A stretch of DNA of 64,000 bases from Cymodocea nodosa. Its lineage: Eukaryota > Streptophyta > Magnoliopsida > Alismatales > Cymodoceaceae. The stretch is taken from the NCBI GenBank assembly GCA_036874045.1, contig JAZBRI010000008.1:4727001-4791000 (forward strand). The letters run 5' to 3'. Shown in pieces: positions 10,319-22,452 of this stretch. Every line of letters begins with the position of its first letter. Within the stretch, counting starts at the first letter, position 1. The position numbers and the translations under genes are program-made. The notes beneath the pieces were generated by a model. That model was given only the letters and a program-made list of their open reading frames with translations. It had not been told where the DNA came from and did not search any database.

Positions 10319-11916
10319 TGTTGAGTATTTTTGTTTTGATGATGTGTGTTGAATGAAAATAATCATATTTGCTCAATTACTATTGCTTGTGAAAAGAAAT
10401 TAAAATCATCAATTAATACAGAAAAAGCTTACTGATATAAATACTTGTCTGTATTGGATCTGAAGTTAATAACAAGTCATTTCGTTGCATTAATTTCTCA
10501 TTTAGCTAAACGTTAAGTTAACGTGTATTTTTATTGAAAAGCATGATATGTTTTAATGTTATATCTTCTGTATCATGAACAGTGCATGTTTAGACAACTC
10601 GTTAAGTTAGAGTTTTGTTTGTATAGAGGTCATGTGAGAACTCATTAAGTTAGAGGCTTAAAGGTTAAAATAGGTCACGTGATAACTCGTTAAGTTAGTG
10701 AGTAAAAGAAGAGACGAACTCGTTAAGTTAGTGTTATACACGTGGTGAAATTATAAGTTACGAATGTTGTATTGTATCACGTGAGATGCACATGTTTAAC
10801 TCGTTAAGTTAACATAACTAAATGCGTTGAGTTGCTATATTGAACACTAAGGCACGCGTTAGGTTAGCGTTATAAACTTAAGTTGTTATTTTTTGCGCGT
10901 GGTAAAATTCTTATTATAAAAACATTTTTTTATTACTGGTTCGTTGAGATATCATAACACAACGAAGATGGTTCGTTGAGTTATCATAACACAACAGAGA
11001 TGGTTCGTTGAGATATCATAACACCACAGACATAGTTCGTTGAGTTAGCTATAGTACTTGTCACGTGAAATGGCACATGAGGAACTCGTTAAGTTATATA
11101 TATACTTGTGTTACTCGTTTAGTTAACATTAAAGTAACGACTTCTTATTACATTGATGAAAAACTTTTGGACGAGAAAGTTTATTTTGTAGGAAATTTTT
11201 CAGAGATTCAGGACTGATGATTAAAGAAAATTCAAAATATAAACGTGGGTTAGAATGTGTGTGTTTCGATGAAGGAAAAAGAAAAGACGTGGAGAAGTGG
11301 AAAACTGGTGGTGGTTAAACGTGAAGGATATGCATCAAATGAAGATACAGTATAAAAGGCATAGAATTCTCGTTGATCAATTTATCCTTGCACACAAAAT
11401 GAAAAATCTTTTCAAGGATCAAACCATCCCTACACACCAAAAGAAAATCTTTTTCAGGGATCAAAAACACCTCTTCAAGAAAAATCTCTCAAGTGGAAGA
11501 AAGTTCAGGGAAGCATAAAAAGGTAAGATTTTCGTCACTGAAGATTTGAAGTATCAGAAGAAAGCAAATTCGGTGAAGCATGAAAAGACAAGATATTCGT
11601 CACTAAATAATTACTGAAGAAGAAAAAGAAGAAGAAGAAAGATCTCAAACAGGGAGAAAAGTTTTAAATTCCGCAAATTAGTTTTCTCTGTTTGTAGTTA
11701 TGAAATTGTTTAGTTGATACATGGTATCGAAATATAATTGCATCTACAATTTCTGAGGAGAATTGAATTGTATATTGTAATTGAAACCTTGTATAAAAAT
11801 GATTTTATGAAAACAATGTCTTGACTTATTTTTAAGTTTTAAAGTTTCAATTATATTTTAGAAAATATTAAAAATACGCAATTCACCCCCCTCTTGTGTA
11901 GCCATACGATCCTACA
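10319..11916 (+). repeat. CopA 3' LTR, 1598 bp
   Basis: Begins TGTTGAGTATTTT right after the polypurine tract and ends ...GATCCTACA, so the termini are TGT...ACA. Most differences from the 5' LTR are transitions. The poly(A) signal of the 5' copy is changed here (AATAAA to TATAAA near 11793). TATA box at 11351-11358. Confidence 0.95.
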
Positions 11917-13692
11917 AGGAGGTAACGGTTTTGAATCTAAATGTTGACCATCAAAAGATAAAGCTCCTAATTGAACATTTTCATCTTCAATATTAAACTC
12001 TTCTTGATCTCCTTCTATATCTATGCTTTCACTTACTTCTAAAGTTTCAGAATCTAGTTGCCTATTTAATTCTTCTTGAATCACATCATCTAGCATATCT
12101 CCTTTATCCTTTTAAAAGTCTATAGTATGTAAGGACATTTCTAACTCCTCAATCTTTTTTGATTTGAAAATGTTTAATTGAGTATCCTCATTACCATTTG
12201 CTAACTTCATCATTCCAGTTTTACAATTTATAACAACCCTTGATGTTGCTAAGAATGACATTCCCAAAATTAAAGATGGATCATGATTTTGATGCTTAAT
12301 TTGTTGGGAGTCTAAAATCAAAATATCAATGGGATATATGAAGCTGTTGATTTTATTTAGGACATCCTCTACTTTTCCTCTAGGGTATGTTATACTTCTA
12401 TCAGCTAATTGAATAACAGTCCTAGTAGGGATTAAGCATTCTAATCCTAAGGATACAAATATATCACTAGGCATAACATTTATACTTGCACCTAGGTCTA
12501 TTAAGGTTCTTTCCAAAATGGTATTTCTTATGGTGCATGATATAACAGGGATTCTTAGATCAGATAACTTTTTAGGAATTTGTGGTAGAAATAGGGAATT
12601 ACTTTGCTCAACTAAAAAGACTTTCCTTAAAACTTTTCGCTCTTTTTCCTTAGTACACCAATCCTTAAGAAATTTAGCATAAGGTGGCATTTTCTGCAAT
12701 ATGTCTAACAAAGGAATGTTAACTTGTACTTTTTCAAAGGTTTCTCTAATTTTTTCATATTTTTCATGAAATGTTTGTTGTAATCTTTCTGGATAGGGTG
12801 CTAATGATTGTGATTTACAAGATTCTTTTTCTTTCATTTCATTGGTTTGATCATTTTTAATCTCATTTTCAGATTTAGATTTTTCTTCATTGGTTTTTAA
12901 GTTTTTAGATATTACATTTTCATTATCATTTTGAATTTTGTTCTTATCCACCTTCATATTACTTTCTTTTTGAATTCTTGGTGGTATATCAGTTCCAGAT
13001 CTTAATGTTATACAAACATCTTCCAGATTTTCATTACTTTCATGATGTTCTTGTATTTCATTTTCATGATTTTGATCTTCAATTATTTTTAGTTTTAACT
13101 TACATTCTTTAAATTCTATTGCATTGGTATTTTCTTTTGTTTGTATGTCTTGCAAATTATGCAAATCTGTAACATTAAAGTTTTTATTTGTGTTTTCCTA
13201 TTGCATAACTTGTAACTTCATTGTAAATTCATCCAATGCTTTTAATTTTCTTTCCAAATCATCTAGTCTCATTGTATTCAGTTTTTAATCAATTTTCTTT
13301 ATGTTTTTTTTAGTTTTGTATATGATATCAATTTTAGGTTCTAAATATTCTTCCCTATAATTTAATTGGTTGACTTCTTATTGTTGACACATGTATTATT
13401 CCAATTTATCTATGTTTTGCTCTAAACTACGCTCCAATCTGTCATACCTATCTCAAACTTCCTTGTCTCTCAACATATTACACGTTCTAAACTGACCATT
13501 AGTTGGGTAAATTATAGGATTCTCATACTCAGCTCTATTATATTGAATATAATTTATTTGTTGTTCATGCGATCTAACCATCTGCAATCGTCTTAGTTTT
13601 AAACAATCAGAGATGCCATGACCTTCCAAATTGTAGAATTCACATATGCTAACTCTAGGTTTTAGAAATCTTTGAGCATAAGCATATGCCAT
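11917..13692 (-). pseudogene. AthD zinc-finger stub and protease region, broken
   Basis: Starts MAYAYAQRFLKPRVS about 110 bases after the LTR, with a CEFYNLEGHGISDC finger-like motif, then stops and indels around 13170-13450. From 13164 the frame is open to 12114: a charged linker, APYPERLQQTF, LQKMPPYAKFLKDWCTK and the protease core TLIDLGASINVMP near 12450-12500, followed by LADRS and YPRGKVEDVL. After a TAA (12112-12114) it resumes at 12096 and is cut by CopA inside the linker before RT. PYPERL and DLGASINVMP are typical of Athila/Tat polyproteins. The usual gag core that should precede the finger is absent: the ORF starts almost at the primer site. The same absence is seen in AthE and AthG. 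Confidence 0.85.
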
Positions 13693-13773
13693 ATTCTCAA
13701 TTATAAAATAAAACATACAACACTCCCTTTGCTAATAAAACAAAACAGCACTCACAGTTGCTTAGCTTCTCAA

Positions 13774-13792
13774 TCTCTAGCAATAGTGCTAG
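13774..13792 (-). other. AthD degenerate primer binding site (tRNA-Asp type)
   Basis: On the minus strand the bases read TAGCACTATTGCTAGAGA, matching the position and much of the sequence of TGGCGTCGTTGCCGGGGA, the tRNA-Asp site of Athila elements. Better preserved versions are at 21896 (AthB) and 43645 (AthG). It is decayed in this copy. Confidence 0.5.
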
Positions 13793-13799
13793 AAAATCT

Positions 13800-15866
13800 T
13801 ATTTGGGTTGTGTTTGGGATTTGTTAACTTCTGTTTTTAAACTTGTTTAATTTATCTTTATGCTTATATCAATAATTACTTTTAGAAGTAAACAAACAAC
13901 TTTTCACACAAATGATATTAATTCTAATTTGTGTTTTAACTACAAGTGCACAGTGTATATTGTATTTGTGTGTAAGTATAGGTTGATCCTACAAAGATTG
14001 AGTAAGAATTGTGTATTGTTTCGATTTTTATATTGGAGTATACATGTGTTCAATAAACACTCCATTGAGTTACAATTAACACAACAGACTTAGTTCATGG
14101 AGTTATGGCTAACTGAACGGACTAACCTCGTGGACTTGCAGTTAACTCCACGAGTCTATCTTTCTAGTTAAATACTATTATTTATAGAGGAATTCAGCCA
14201 ATCATTGGGCGGTTCCACATATTGTAAATAACATCAATTAAGCTCTTTAATGCTAGTTAATATTAGATTTATCATTAAGCAATACTAACATTCAGATATT
14301 TCAAACAGTAACCATTAAAATCTTTAAGTATCTAGAATGAATCAATTTCAGTAAATTATAAAACTATTTTCTATTTTCTGAATCAAATAGACATAAAACA
14401 TTCACAATACTGACAATGATAACATTAATCATGCTACAAAACAAATAATACAACACATTGATACTAATTGTAAACATAGATAATTTGTTGTTTTTGGTAT
14501 TTTTGTTTTGATATATTCCTGAAGATGAATGAAAGGTGAAATGTAAAAATCTCTATCGATAGTAAAAACTTCTGTCACTACATGCGACGTGATTACACCA
14601 TTGAAAACTTAATCACTTACAATCTTGCCTCCTCTCCCTATAGAATCGTCAATCCAAAATTGTAAAATGATCTCCTCTTCAGCATACTAGCATCAACCCA
14701 AAACCAAGGCTAGAAGCTTTACGATCTCTTGAGATATGAGTTGGTGCTTGGTGAAATTGGTTTCCCTTCCCGCAATGCGATCACTCCTCACAGTGGTTGT
14801 CAGGCATCGTGTTTAGCTCGGAATCGACCTGACATTAGGAAAGTATCCTCATAGACCTCTAATGGTTGGTGATTTTGGTGGTGGTGTGGAGCTTCAGGGA
14901 ACTTCCGACGTTGCCTGTAGTTAGCACGGTTCTCCACCTCTACACACACACACTCTTCTTCGTCTTTCTCCTCTTCTTTTATATTTCTTTCAGTAGTAAT
15001 TGCTCCTGCTTAAATGATCGGTTAGATTTCCATCATTCATATCAACGATGGTGATTTCTTCTTCCTTTCACAAGTGAATTCCTACATGATACGTGTGATC
15101 GTGGTTTTCCTTCAAATGTCCTATTTCTATAATTGCTACAATGGCATATTAGAAAACATATGGTCCGTGGAGTTACAGATAACTCAATGGACTTACTTCA
15201 TTGATTTACAATAAAACACGTGCAATAAAGAAATAAGCTACTAACATAATGCGTTACCTTAGTCTGTATTTATGTAACTCAACGCGTACAGTTATGCTAA
15301 CTTAACGAGTTAAACATGTGCATCTCACGTGATATACTAAAGCATTTAAATTCAACACATGCATAATTCTAACTTAACGAGTTCAGATATACAACTTATG
15401 GTTTTTACTCACTAACTCAATGAGTTGTTACTGTGTACCTGAATATTCTTTTAGCATTTACTATTTCAGATTCTTACAAACCTTAACTATCCGATGCTTA
15501 GATGCATTTCGGATAGTTAGCAGATAACTCACTGAAAATCTACTTAAATCATGCATTAAGGTTTAAACATGTGCATTCCGGGAAATAATAAAATATTCGT
15601 TTAAAACATACTGTCTAGTACATGCAATATAACTCTCTAAAATAATAGAAAATTTGGATACTTAAGAATTTCACAGCTTGCAATTCACCGACACTTCAGA
15701 AATGTACTTAATTAACATTAATTCCTTGAAATTATGTAGATTCCTTCGTTAAAGCATATAACAGTGCAATTATAACATAATGACTTAATTCTCATATGTT
15801 AAGCTAAATATTATGCAATTAACCATCATTTAACCATTAATATTATGCACTTTTTCATTCTAAATA
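13800..15866 (-). repeat. AthD inner 5' LTR (LTR1)
   Basis: Minus-strand LTR of the AthB/AthE family, about 2.07 kb. Its start at 15866 corresponds to TGTTTAGAATG with the third-last base mutated, and its end at 13800 reads ...CCCAAATA, like the AthB 5' LTR end. It shares with 15867-17842 the leader, the CTATCGATAG palindrome (near 14551) and the U3 motif arrays. Bases about 15240-15440 hold the U3 block also found in the CopA LTR. The ORFs at 13860-14093 and 14866-15054 lie inside the LTR and are not genes. Confidence 0.85.
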
Positions 15867-17842
15867 GGTTGTCAAAAGTTAAATTAGAACTTGTTTGATT
15901 TTTTTTTTTCTTATATTAATAAATTCTTTTAGAAGTAAACAAACAACCTTTCACACAAATTAGATATTAAGTCTAATTTGTATTTTAACTGCAAGTGCAC
16001 AGTGTATATTGTATTTGTGTGCAAGTACAAGTCAATCCTACAAAGATTGAGTAAGAATTGTGTACTATTTTGATTTTTATATTGGAGTTTATATGTGTTT
16101 AGTTAATCACTCCGTTGAGTTACAGTTAACACAATGGACTTAGTTCGTGGAGTTATGGTTAACTCAATGGACTAACCTTGTGGACTTAAGTTAACTCCAT
16201 GAGCCTACCTTTCTAGTTAAATACTACTATTTACAAAGGAATTCGGCCAACCATTAGGCAGTTCTATAGAATGTAAATAACATCAATTAAGCTCTTTAAT
16301 GTTAGTTAAAATTAGATTTGTAATTAAGCAACACTAACATTCAGATATTTTAAACAGTAACCATTAAAATCTTTAAGTATCTAGGACGAATCAATTTCAA
16401 TAAACAATAAAACTACTTTTTATTTTTTGAATCAAACAAACATAAAACATTTACAATACTAACAATGATAACATTAATCACGATACAAAACAAACAATAC
16501 AACACTTTAATACTAAATGTAAACACAAATAATTTGTTATTTTTGGTATTTTTGTTTTGATATGTTCTTGAAGATGAGCGAAAGATTAAATATAAAAATC
16601 TCTATCGATAGTAAAAACTTTCGTCACTACTTGCGACACGATTACACCACTGAAAACTTAATCACTTACAATCTTGCCTCCTCTCCCTATAGAATGGTGA
16701 ACCAAGAATTGTAAGATGATCTCCTTTACAACATAATGGCATCAACCCGAAACCAAGGCTAGAAGCTTTACAATCTCTTGAGATATGACTCAGTGCTTTG
16801 TGAAAATGGCTTCCCTTCTTGCGACGCGATCACTCCTCACAGTGGTTGTCAATCATTGTGTTTGGCTCAAAATCGACCCAATATTTGGAAAGTATCCTCA
16901 TAGACCTCCAATGGTTGGTGATTTTGGTGGTGTGGTGTGGAGCTTCAAGGAACTTCGGACTCTTCCTGTAATTAGCGCGATTCTCCACATTCACACACCT
17001 TCTTCATCTTTCTCTTCTTTTTTTATATTTCTTTTAGTAATAACTGCTTCTACTTAAATATTCGATTGAATTTCCTTCATTCATATCAATGATGGTGATT
17101 TCTTCTTCATTCCATGAGTGAATTCCTACGTGATACGTGCAATCATGGTTTTCCTTCGAATTTCCTATTTCTACAACTGCTACAGTGGCATATTAGAAAA
17201 TAAATGGTTCGTGGAGTTAGTGTAACTCAACGGACTTACCTCGTTGACTTAACTATAGAAACACGTGCAATAAAGAAATAACTTATAAGCTTATAACACT
17301 AATACAATATGTTACCTTAGTGTATATTCAAGTAACTTCACGTGTATAGTTATGCTAACTTAACGAGTTAAACATGTGCAACTCATGTGACATAATAAAG
17401 TATTTAAATTCAACACGTGCATAATTCTAACTTAAGGAGTTCAGATATTTTGGATACTTACAAACCTAACTATCTGATGCTTAGATGCATTTCGGATAGT
17501 TACCAGATAACTTACCGAACATTCACGTGCATTAAGGTTTCAACACGTGTATTCCAGGAAATAATAAAATATTCGTTTAAAACATATTGTCCAGTGCATG
17601 CAATATAACTCTCTAAAATAATAGAAAATTCGGATACTTAAGAATTTCACAGCCTGTAATTCACCGACAGTTCAGAAATGTACTTAATTAACATTAATTC
17701 CTTGAAATTATGTAGATTCCTTCCTTAAAGCATATCACAGTGCAATTATAATATAATGGCTTAATTCTCATATGATAAGCTAAATATTATGCAATTAACC
17801 ATCATTTAACCGTTATTATTATGCACTTTTTCATTCTAAACA
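15867..17842 (-). repeat. AthD outer LTR (LTR2), tandem with LTR1
   Basis: Minus-strand LTR whose start at 17842 is a good TGTTTAGAATGAAAAAGTGC. It runs to about 15867, where its last 50 bases differ from other copies (poly-T near 15900). It is closely similar to LTR1 along its length, including CTATCGATAG near 16611. No coding DNA separates the two LTRs. Two adjacent LTRs can arise by recombination in a multi-copy array or by insertion of one copy at the edge of another. The 16785-17057 ORF lies in LTR leader sequence. Confidence 0.8.
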
Positions 17843-18470
17843 ATGCTCAAGTTAATTATACAACTACTGAAAAAGATTTATTAGCTATTGTATTTGCCTC
17901 AAAAAAGTTTAGATCATATCTGATAGGAGCTAAAGTAATAGTATACATGGATCATTCAACTTTAAAACACTTAATAGCAAAGAAAGAAAATACACCTAGA
18001 CTAATCTAGTGGATATTACCACTACAAGAATTTGATCTAGAAATTAAAAATAAAAAAGTATGTAAGAATGTAGTAGTAGACCATTTATCAAGATTACAAA
18101 TAGAAAAATCAAACATTGAAGTTAAGGATCATTTTCTTGATGAACAATTAATGACCATAAATACAATGCCTTGGTATGCAGACATAGTTAACTACTTAGT
18201 TACAGGATTAACACCTAAAGATTGGAATAGACAGGATAAGAAATTATTCTTTTCAAGAGTGAAATATTACTATTGGGAAGACCCATACTTATTTAAGAAA
18301 TATCCTGATCTAGTTACAATGAGGTGTGTTCCAGAAACTGAATATTAGAGCATATTATCTTTCTACCATGACCAAGCATGTGGAGGACATTTTGGTTTAG
18401 GGAAAACTACTACCAAGATTCTACAATGTGGACTTTATTGGCCAACATTATTTAAAGATGCTCATAAATA
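17843..18470 (+). pseudogene. AthC RNase H-integrase N-terminal fragment
   Basis: Starts inside RNase H ([29 protein letters not shown]) directly at the AthD LTR edge. It continues through [13 protein letters not shown], a TAG at about 18007, the linker [15 protein letters not shown] and the integrase zinc region ([30 protein letters not shown]). It stops at the soloX insertion and resumes at 30174. The upstream RT half is not in the window. Further stops (for example at 18346) show it is dead. Confidence 0.88.
18466..18470. other. Target-site duplication of soloX, left copy (AAATA)
   Basis: AAATA directly before TGTGATAATT; the second copy is at 30169-30173 directly after ...CTCTACA. AthF holds the unbroken form CATAAATATTGCTTAAG near 54883, which confirms this as the empty site. 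Confidence 0.85.
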
Positions 18471-20123
18471 TGTGATAATTTTTGTTGTTAACACAACAAT
18501 CACAAATTTTACATTTATAAATTTTTCGCAAGTGCACGGTGTCTATTGTATTAAGTAGTGCAAGTATGGGTCATCTCCACAAGGATTTTAATTTATTGTA
18601 TCTAATGATATATTGAATGAATACAAGTTTGGCTGTAGAAGTTTAGCCACTAAAGGACACTCAAACCAAGGAATAAACTACTGAATTCGTGGCACAAAAA
18701 TACTATGAAGAGTGGCAAGGTGAGAGAAGCATGAGGTAGAGAAATTTGCATTTCTCTACTAGTTTAACCCCCTAACCGAATAGGACTTCTTCTAACACCA
18801 ATTCACACTAACTTTGAGTAGATCTTAATCCACTAAAAGGGAGAGTAAATGGCTATTATCAAATGTCCAAAATGGGTGCCAAAATCCAAGAGAGTATACA
18901 TATAAAACATACAACCTCAATCAATATAATCTGAAATTTACATTCCGTCATTTCAACGAGTGTGCATGCATTCACACTTAACATCATCCACTAAATTCAT
19001 ATGTAACTACCGCATGAGTATGGTCATAGTTACAACAAGGAATAGTCATTCACAACCAAGTAAAAACTATACTAAGTTAGCTATTGTTAGGCATATACAC
19101 AAACACCACATATGCACAAGATTTTATTCACATAATCACAAGTTTCCACCATTGTTTTATAACAAAATCTAACAATAAAATGCTACAATTACCGCTACTC
19201 TACTCCTAATGTATCATGCAAGAACACACGAACAAGATATATGACAACACAAGACAACACATGAAATACACATATATCTATAATCATATACCTATGCACA
19301 TGAGCACACACACAAACATAAACATATGCATAGGGATCTCACTCTAACCCTCATATACCTTAGGAGAATTCCAATTCCAGCCCAACGTGCATCATTGGAA
19401 GTGTTGCTCCCCTCATTTGGCTATTCCACAAGGCTGTCACACTTGTGTTTTCCCCTCTTGAAGAGCACCTCCTTTGGGATTGAGTAGAAAAGGTCACCAT
19501 TCTTCAAACCTTCTCCAACCTTGAGCAAGGAGCACTTTCTAGGGATAGTCCATGTGATGCCTCCTCAATCCAACAATATAGCACCAAGGTTTCCTCCCAA
19601 TACTGCCATCCAACTCCACCATGAAGCCTTGGACGTGCCCTTCATTGCAAGAGGAGCATGGAACCCAAAGTAGAGGAAGGACGCCAAGACCCTTGGCTCA
19701 CCACTAGCTATGTAGTCGGCCTCCCTTGCCTTGAGAAGAAGAATGGAATGAAGAAGAGAAATGAGGATGCAAGAATGTGAAGCTTTTAGCCTTGGATGTG
19801 AGTGGAGATGGGGCTCCAACGAGAATGGCTCGGGCTATATATAGTGAGATTCTAGATCTAGATCTAGAATCTTCAAAAGTGCTTTAGATGATCCCAATGT
19901 GAATCAATGGCCCTCTTTTTTCCATGCTTTACTTTTCGTTGTGCTAACCACTTACAAATAATGTTAAATGTCACACTTTAAATGAAACTTGATAACTAAT
20001 ACAATAAACGTGTGGCATGTATAGGGAGCATTAAATTTGTACTAAAAATATACATACATGCAATAATTATCAATTAACGACATTTTTTTTTTTTTGATCC
20101 TCTAGGAGTATCCATAGAGGTGA
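18471..20123 (-). repeat. soloX: solo LTR of another gypsy-type element, part 1 (R-U5 side)
   Basis: Together with 29630-30168 this makes an LTR of about 2.19 kb on the minus strand, TGTAGAGACAAAATTTG... to ...AATTATCACA, flanked by AAATA duplications. The end near 18530 reads (minus) GTGCACTTGCGAAAA and resembles the U5 ends of the other Athila-type LTRs here. A minus-strand TATA at 19836-19844 supports the orientation. Palindromic AGATCTAGATCTAGA lies near 19853. The ORF at 19565-19819 (minus) falls in the predicted leader and is not called a gene. No internal coding region belongs to it, so it is a solo LTR. Confidence 0.75.
19836..19844 (-). promoter_or_regulatory. Probable TATA box of soloX
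   Basis: CTATATATA on the minus strand, with transcription predicted toward lower coordinates into a leader rich in CTTCTT. Position and context fit an LTR promoter; there is no experimental support. Confidence 0.5.
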
Positions 20124-21888
20124 TGTTTAGAATGAAAAAGTGCATATTATTAACGGTTAAATGATGGTTAATTGCATAATATTTAGCTTATCATATGAGA
20201 ATTAAGCCATTATGTTATAATTGCACTGTTATATGCTTTAATTGAAGAATCTGCTTAATTTTGGGGAATTAATGTTAATTTAGTACATTTATGAACTGTT
20301 GGTAAATTGCAGGCTGTGAAATTCTTAAGTATCCGAAAATGTATCTGAGCATCGGATAGTTATACCTGTAACTCCCTGAAATGTTATTTTATGTTTAAAC
20401 TGCTGCTGACACGTGTCGAGATCTAATAGATTTACTTAAGTTATAACTCGTTAAGTTAGCATAACTGTACGCATTGAGTTACATGAATATACACTAAGGT
20501 AACGCGTTAGGTTAGCGGCTTATTTCTTTATTGCATGTATTTTATAGTTATTTTCCAAAATGCCACTATAGCGGTTGTAGGAACAGACAGTTGGAAGGAA
20601 AAACCACGTTTGCACGTATCACATAGGAATTCAATTGCGTAGGGAGAAAGAAATCATCGTCGTTGATCTGAAGGAAGGAAATCCAACCGACCATTCAAGC
20701 AGAAGCAGTTACTACTAAAGAAATATAAAAGAAAAGAAGAAAAGAAGAAGAAGTGTGTGTGATCGATGGACGGCCAGTGTATACAGAGGAGGAACACCGA
20801 GCTTTTTGCAGACAGTATCGGCGATTCTCCGAAGTATCACATTAACTATCGTATCACCACCATAATCACCAATCATCGGAGGTCTGTGAGGATTCTTGCC
20901 TGATGTCGGGTCGATTCCGAGCTAAACACAGTGCTTGACAACCACTATGAGGAGTGATCGCGTTGCGAGAAGGGAAGCCATTTTCACCAAGCGTCGACTC
21001 ATATTTCAGGAGATCGTAAAGCTTTTAGCCTTGGCTTCGGGTTGATGCCTGTATGTTGAAGAGGAGATCATCTTGCAATTCTGGACTCGCGATTCTATAG
21101 GGAGAGGAGACAAAATTGTAAGTGGTTTAATTTTCAGTGGTGTAATCGCGTTGCAAGTAGTGTCGGAAGTATTTACTGTCAAGTGAGATTACTTTACATT
21201 TCACCTTTCACCCATTACATCGAAACAAAAATACCAAAAACAATTTATCTTTGTTTTTATGTTGTATTTGAGTGTTGTATTGTTTGTGTTGTATCGTGAT
21301 TAATGTTATCTGTATCAGTTTTATGATTGTTTTATGTTAGTTTTAATTTTACAGTTTACTGAAATTGGTTCGTACAAAAAAACTTAAAGATTTTAATGGT
21401 TACTGTTTGAATCATCTAAATGTTAGCATTGCTTAATGATAAATCCAATGTTAACTAGCATTAAAAAGCTTAATTGATGTTATTTACAATCTATGGAATC
21501 GCCCAATGGTTGGCCGAATTCCTCTGTAAATAGCAGTATTATAAAGAAGAGACAGGCTCGTGGAGTCAACTTAAGTCCACGAAGATAGTCCGTTGAGTTA
21601 ACTGTAACTCAACGGAGTGCTTATTGAATATAAATTTGAATTGTTCACAATCAAACATTTCTTAAATTCGTCAGCAATTCCCTGTGGGATCGACCTGTAC
21701 TTGCACACTGATACAATAGACACTGTGCACTTGTAGTTAAAGTACAAATTGGAATTAATATGTAAATTGTATTAAAGGTTGTTTGTTTACTTCTAAAAGA
21801 AAGAATAGGCATAAAGATAAATTAACTAAGTAAAAATAGAAGTAACAAATCCAAGTTTTTCTAGTGTAGTGTTGGGAAAACCCAAATA
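20124..21888 (+). repeat. AthB 5' LTR, 1765 bp
   Basis: Begins TGTTTAGAATGAAAAAGTGC and ends ...AAAACCCAAATA (the 3' LTR ends CCCAAACA). TATA at 20724-20731. U3 includes CTCGTTAAGTTAGCATAAC near 20447 and GGTAACGCGTTAGGTTAGCG near 20499, both with counterparts in the CopA LTR. It has one unit of the GTTGAGTTA palindrome near 21594, where the 3' LTR has two. Confidence 0.93.
20724..20731 (+). promoter_or_regulatory. TATA box of AthB 5' LTR
   Basis: TATAAAAG preceded by AAGAAA; the same context recurs at 28432-28439 (3' LTR) and 40638-40645 (AthE 3' LTR). It sits between motif-rich U3 and a purine-rich leader. Confidence 0.65.
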
Positions 21889-21895
21889 AGTTTTA

Positions 21896-21913
21896 TGTCG
21901 TCGTTGCCAGGGA
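21896..21913 (+). other. AthB primer binding site (tRNA-Asp type)
   Basis: TGTCGTCGTTGCCAGGGA, seven bases after the LTR end, is close to TGGCGTCGTTGCCGGGGA, the tRNA-Asp site used by Athila-type elements. It fixes the orientation. Confidence 0.7.
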
Positions 21914-22452
21914 ATTGAATTGAATTAAGTCGAAGTGAATTGAATTGAGTAAAACATTAAAAAAATATATATAACATAAAAATAGTTGCGGTTCAACCGA
22001 CTAGATCCATCGACATGACTGGAAAAAAAAAAATAATAATAATAATAAATATTTAGGTCTAACCGAAGTATAGTATTGGTTAAACTGGGAAAAAAAATTT
22101 GTATATTAATTTTCAGAAAAAATTATTGGTTTTACCGAAACATAGTATTGGTTCAACCGAAAGAAAAATAAAAAAATAAAAAATATTTAGGTCTGACCGA
22201 AGCATAGTATCGGTTAAACCTGTAAAAAAAAATAGAAAAACTATTCTCTGTAATATTTTTATTATTATATTTGCTTGTACGGAGAGTCTGTTGAGTTACA
22301 CTTAACTCAACGAGCTGACTCCTTTGAGTCTTGAGTTAGTCAACGAGCTTATTCTGTTAAGTTAACTGTAACTCAACGGAGTACTGTAGCTAAGATCTAA
22401 AATTAGAAAAACTCCAAAAGGAAGTAGATGAATTTTGGCATAGAGATTAAAT
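21914..22452 (+). other. AthB post-integrase spacer and accessory-ORF tail remnant
   Basis: From about 21980 the sequence matches the AthF spacer after integrase (55945-56285). It holds repeated ACCGAA...TTGGTT units at 22055-22210 and GTTGAGTTA palindromes at 22288-22385. At about 22400 it jumps to the last codons of the accessory ORF (LEKLQKEVDE-like, 22405-22452). AthB therefore lost everything from the start of its polyprotein to the end of integrase, and separately almost all of the accessory ORF. Confidence 0.75.

Larger units (their letters stand above)
1..11916 (+). mobile_element. CopA: Sirevirus-type Ty1/copia LTR retrotransposon, 5' end cut by window
   Basis: Order seen: 5' LTR, initiator-Met primer site, gag, protease, integrase, RT, RNase H, a 1-kb spacer, an accessory ORF, polypurine tract, 3' LTR. 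Integrase before RT is the copia order. The long LTRs, the purine-rich tracts before the 3' LTR and the extra ORF downstream of pol resemble the Sirevirus lineage. The window lacks about the first 61 bases of the 5' LTR. The element sits in the protease region of AthD: the bases right after its 3' LTR resume AthD coding on the minus strand. A likely target duplication is AGGAG at 11917-11921, but its partner lies outside the window. Frameshifts and stops show the copy is dead. A hand count of LTR differences gives about 43 in 1540 aligned bases, mostly transitions, so the insertion is fairly young. Confidence 0.93.
11917..17842 (-). mobile_element. AthD: Athila-type Ty3/gypsy element, 3' part outside window
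   Basis: Read on the minus strand: an LTR (17842 to about 15867), a second LTR (15866 to 13800), a degenerate primer site, a zinc-finger stub and the protease region, cut by CopA at 11917. Its RT-integrase half should lie left of CopA, beyond the window. Its outer LTR edge at 17842 abuts AthC RNase H coding on the plus strand, so AthD inserted into AthC. Confidence 0.85.

Noticed and set aside
17417-17608. 63-codon ORF in AthD LTR2
   Set aside because: Entirely inside U3 of an LTR, not kept open in LTR1.
19565-19819. 84-codon reverse ORF in soloX
   Set aside because: It lies just downstream of the minus-strand TATA in the predicted LTR leader; composition looks untranslated and no family is recognised.
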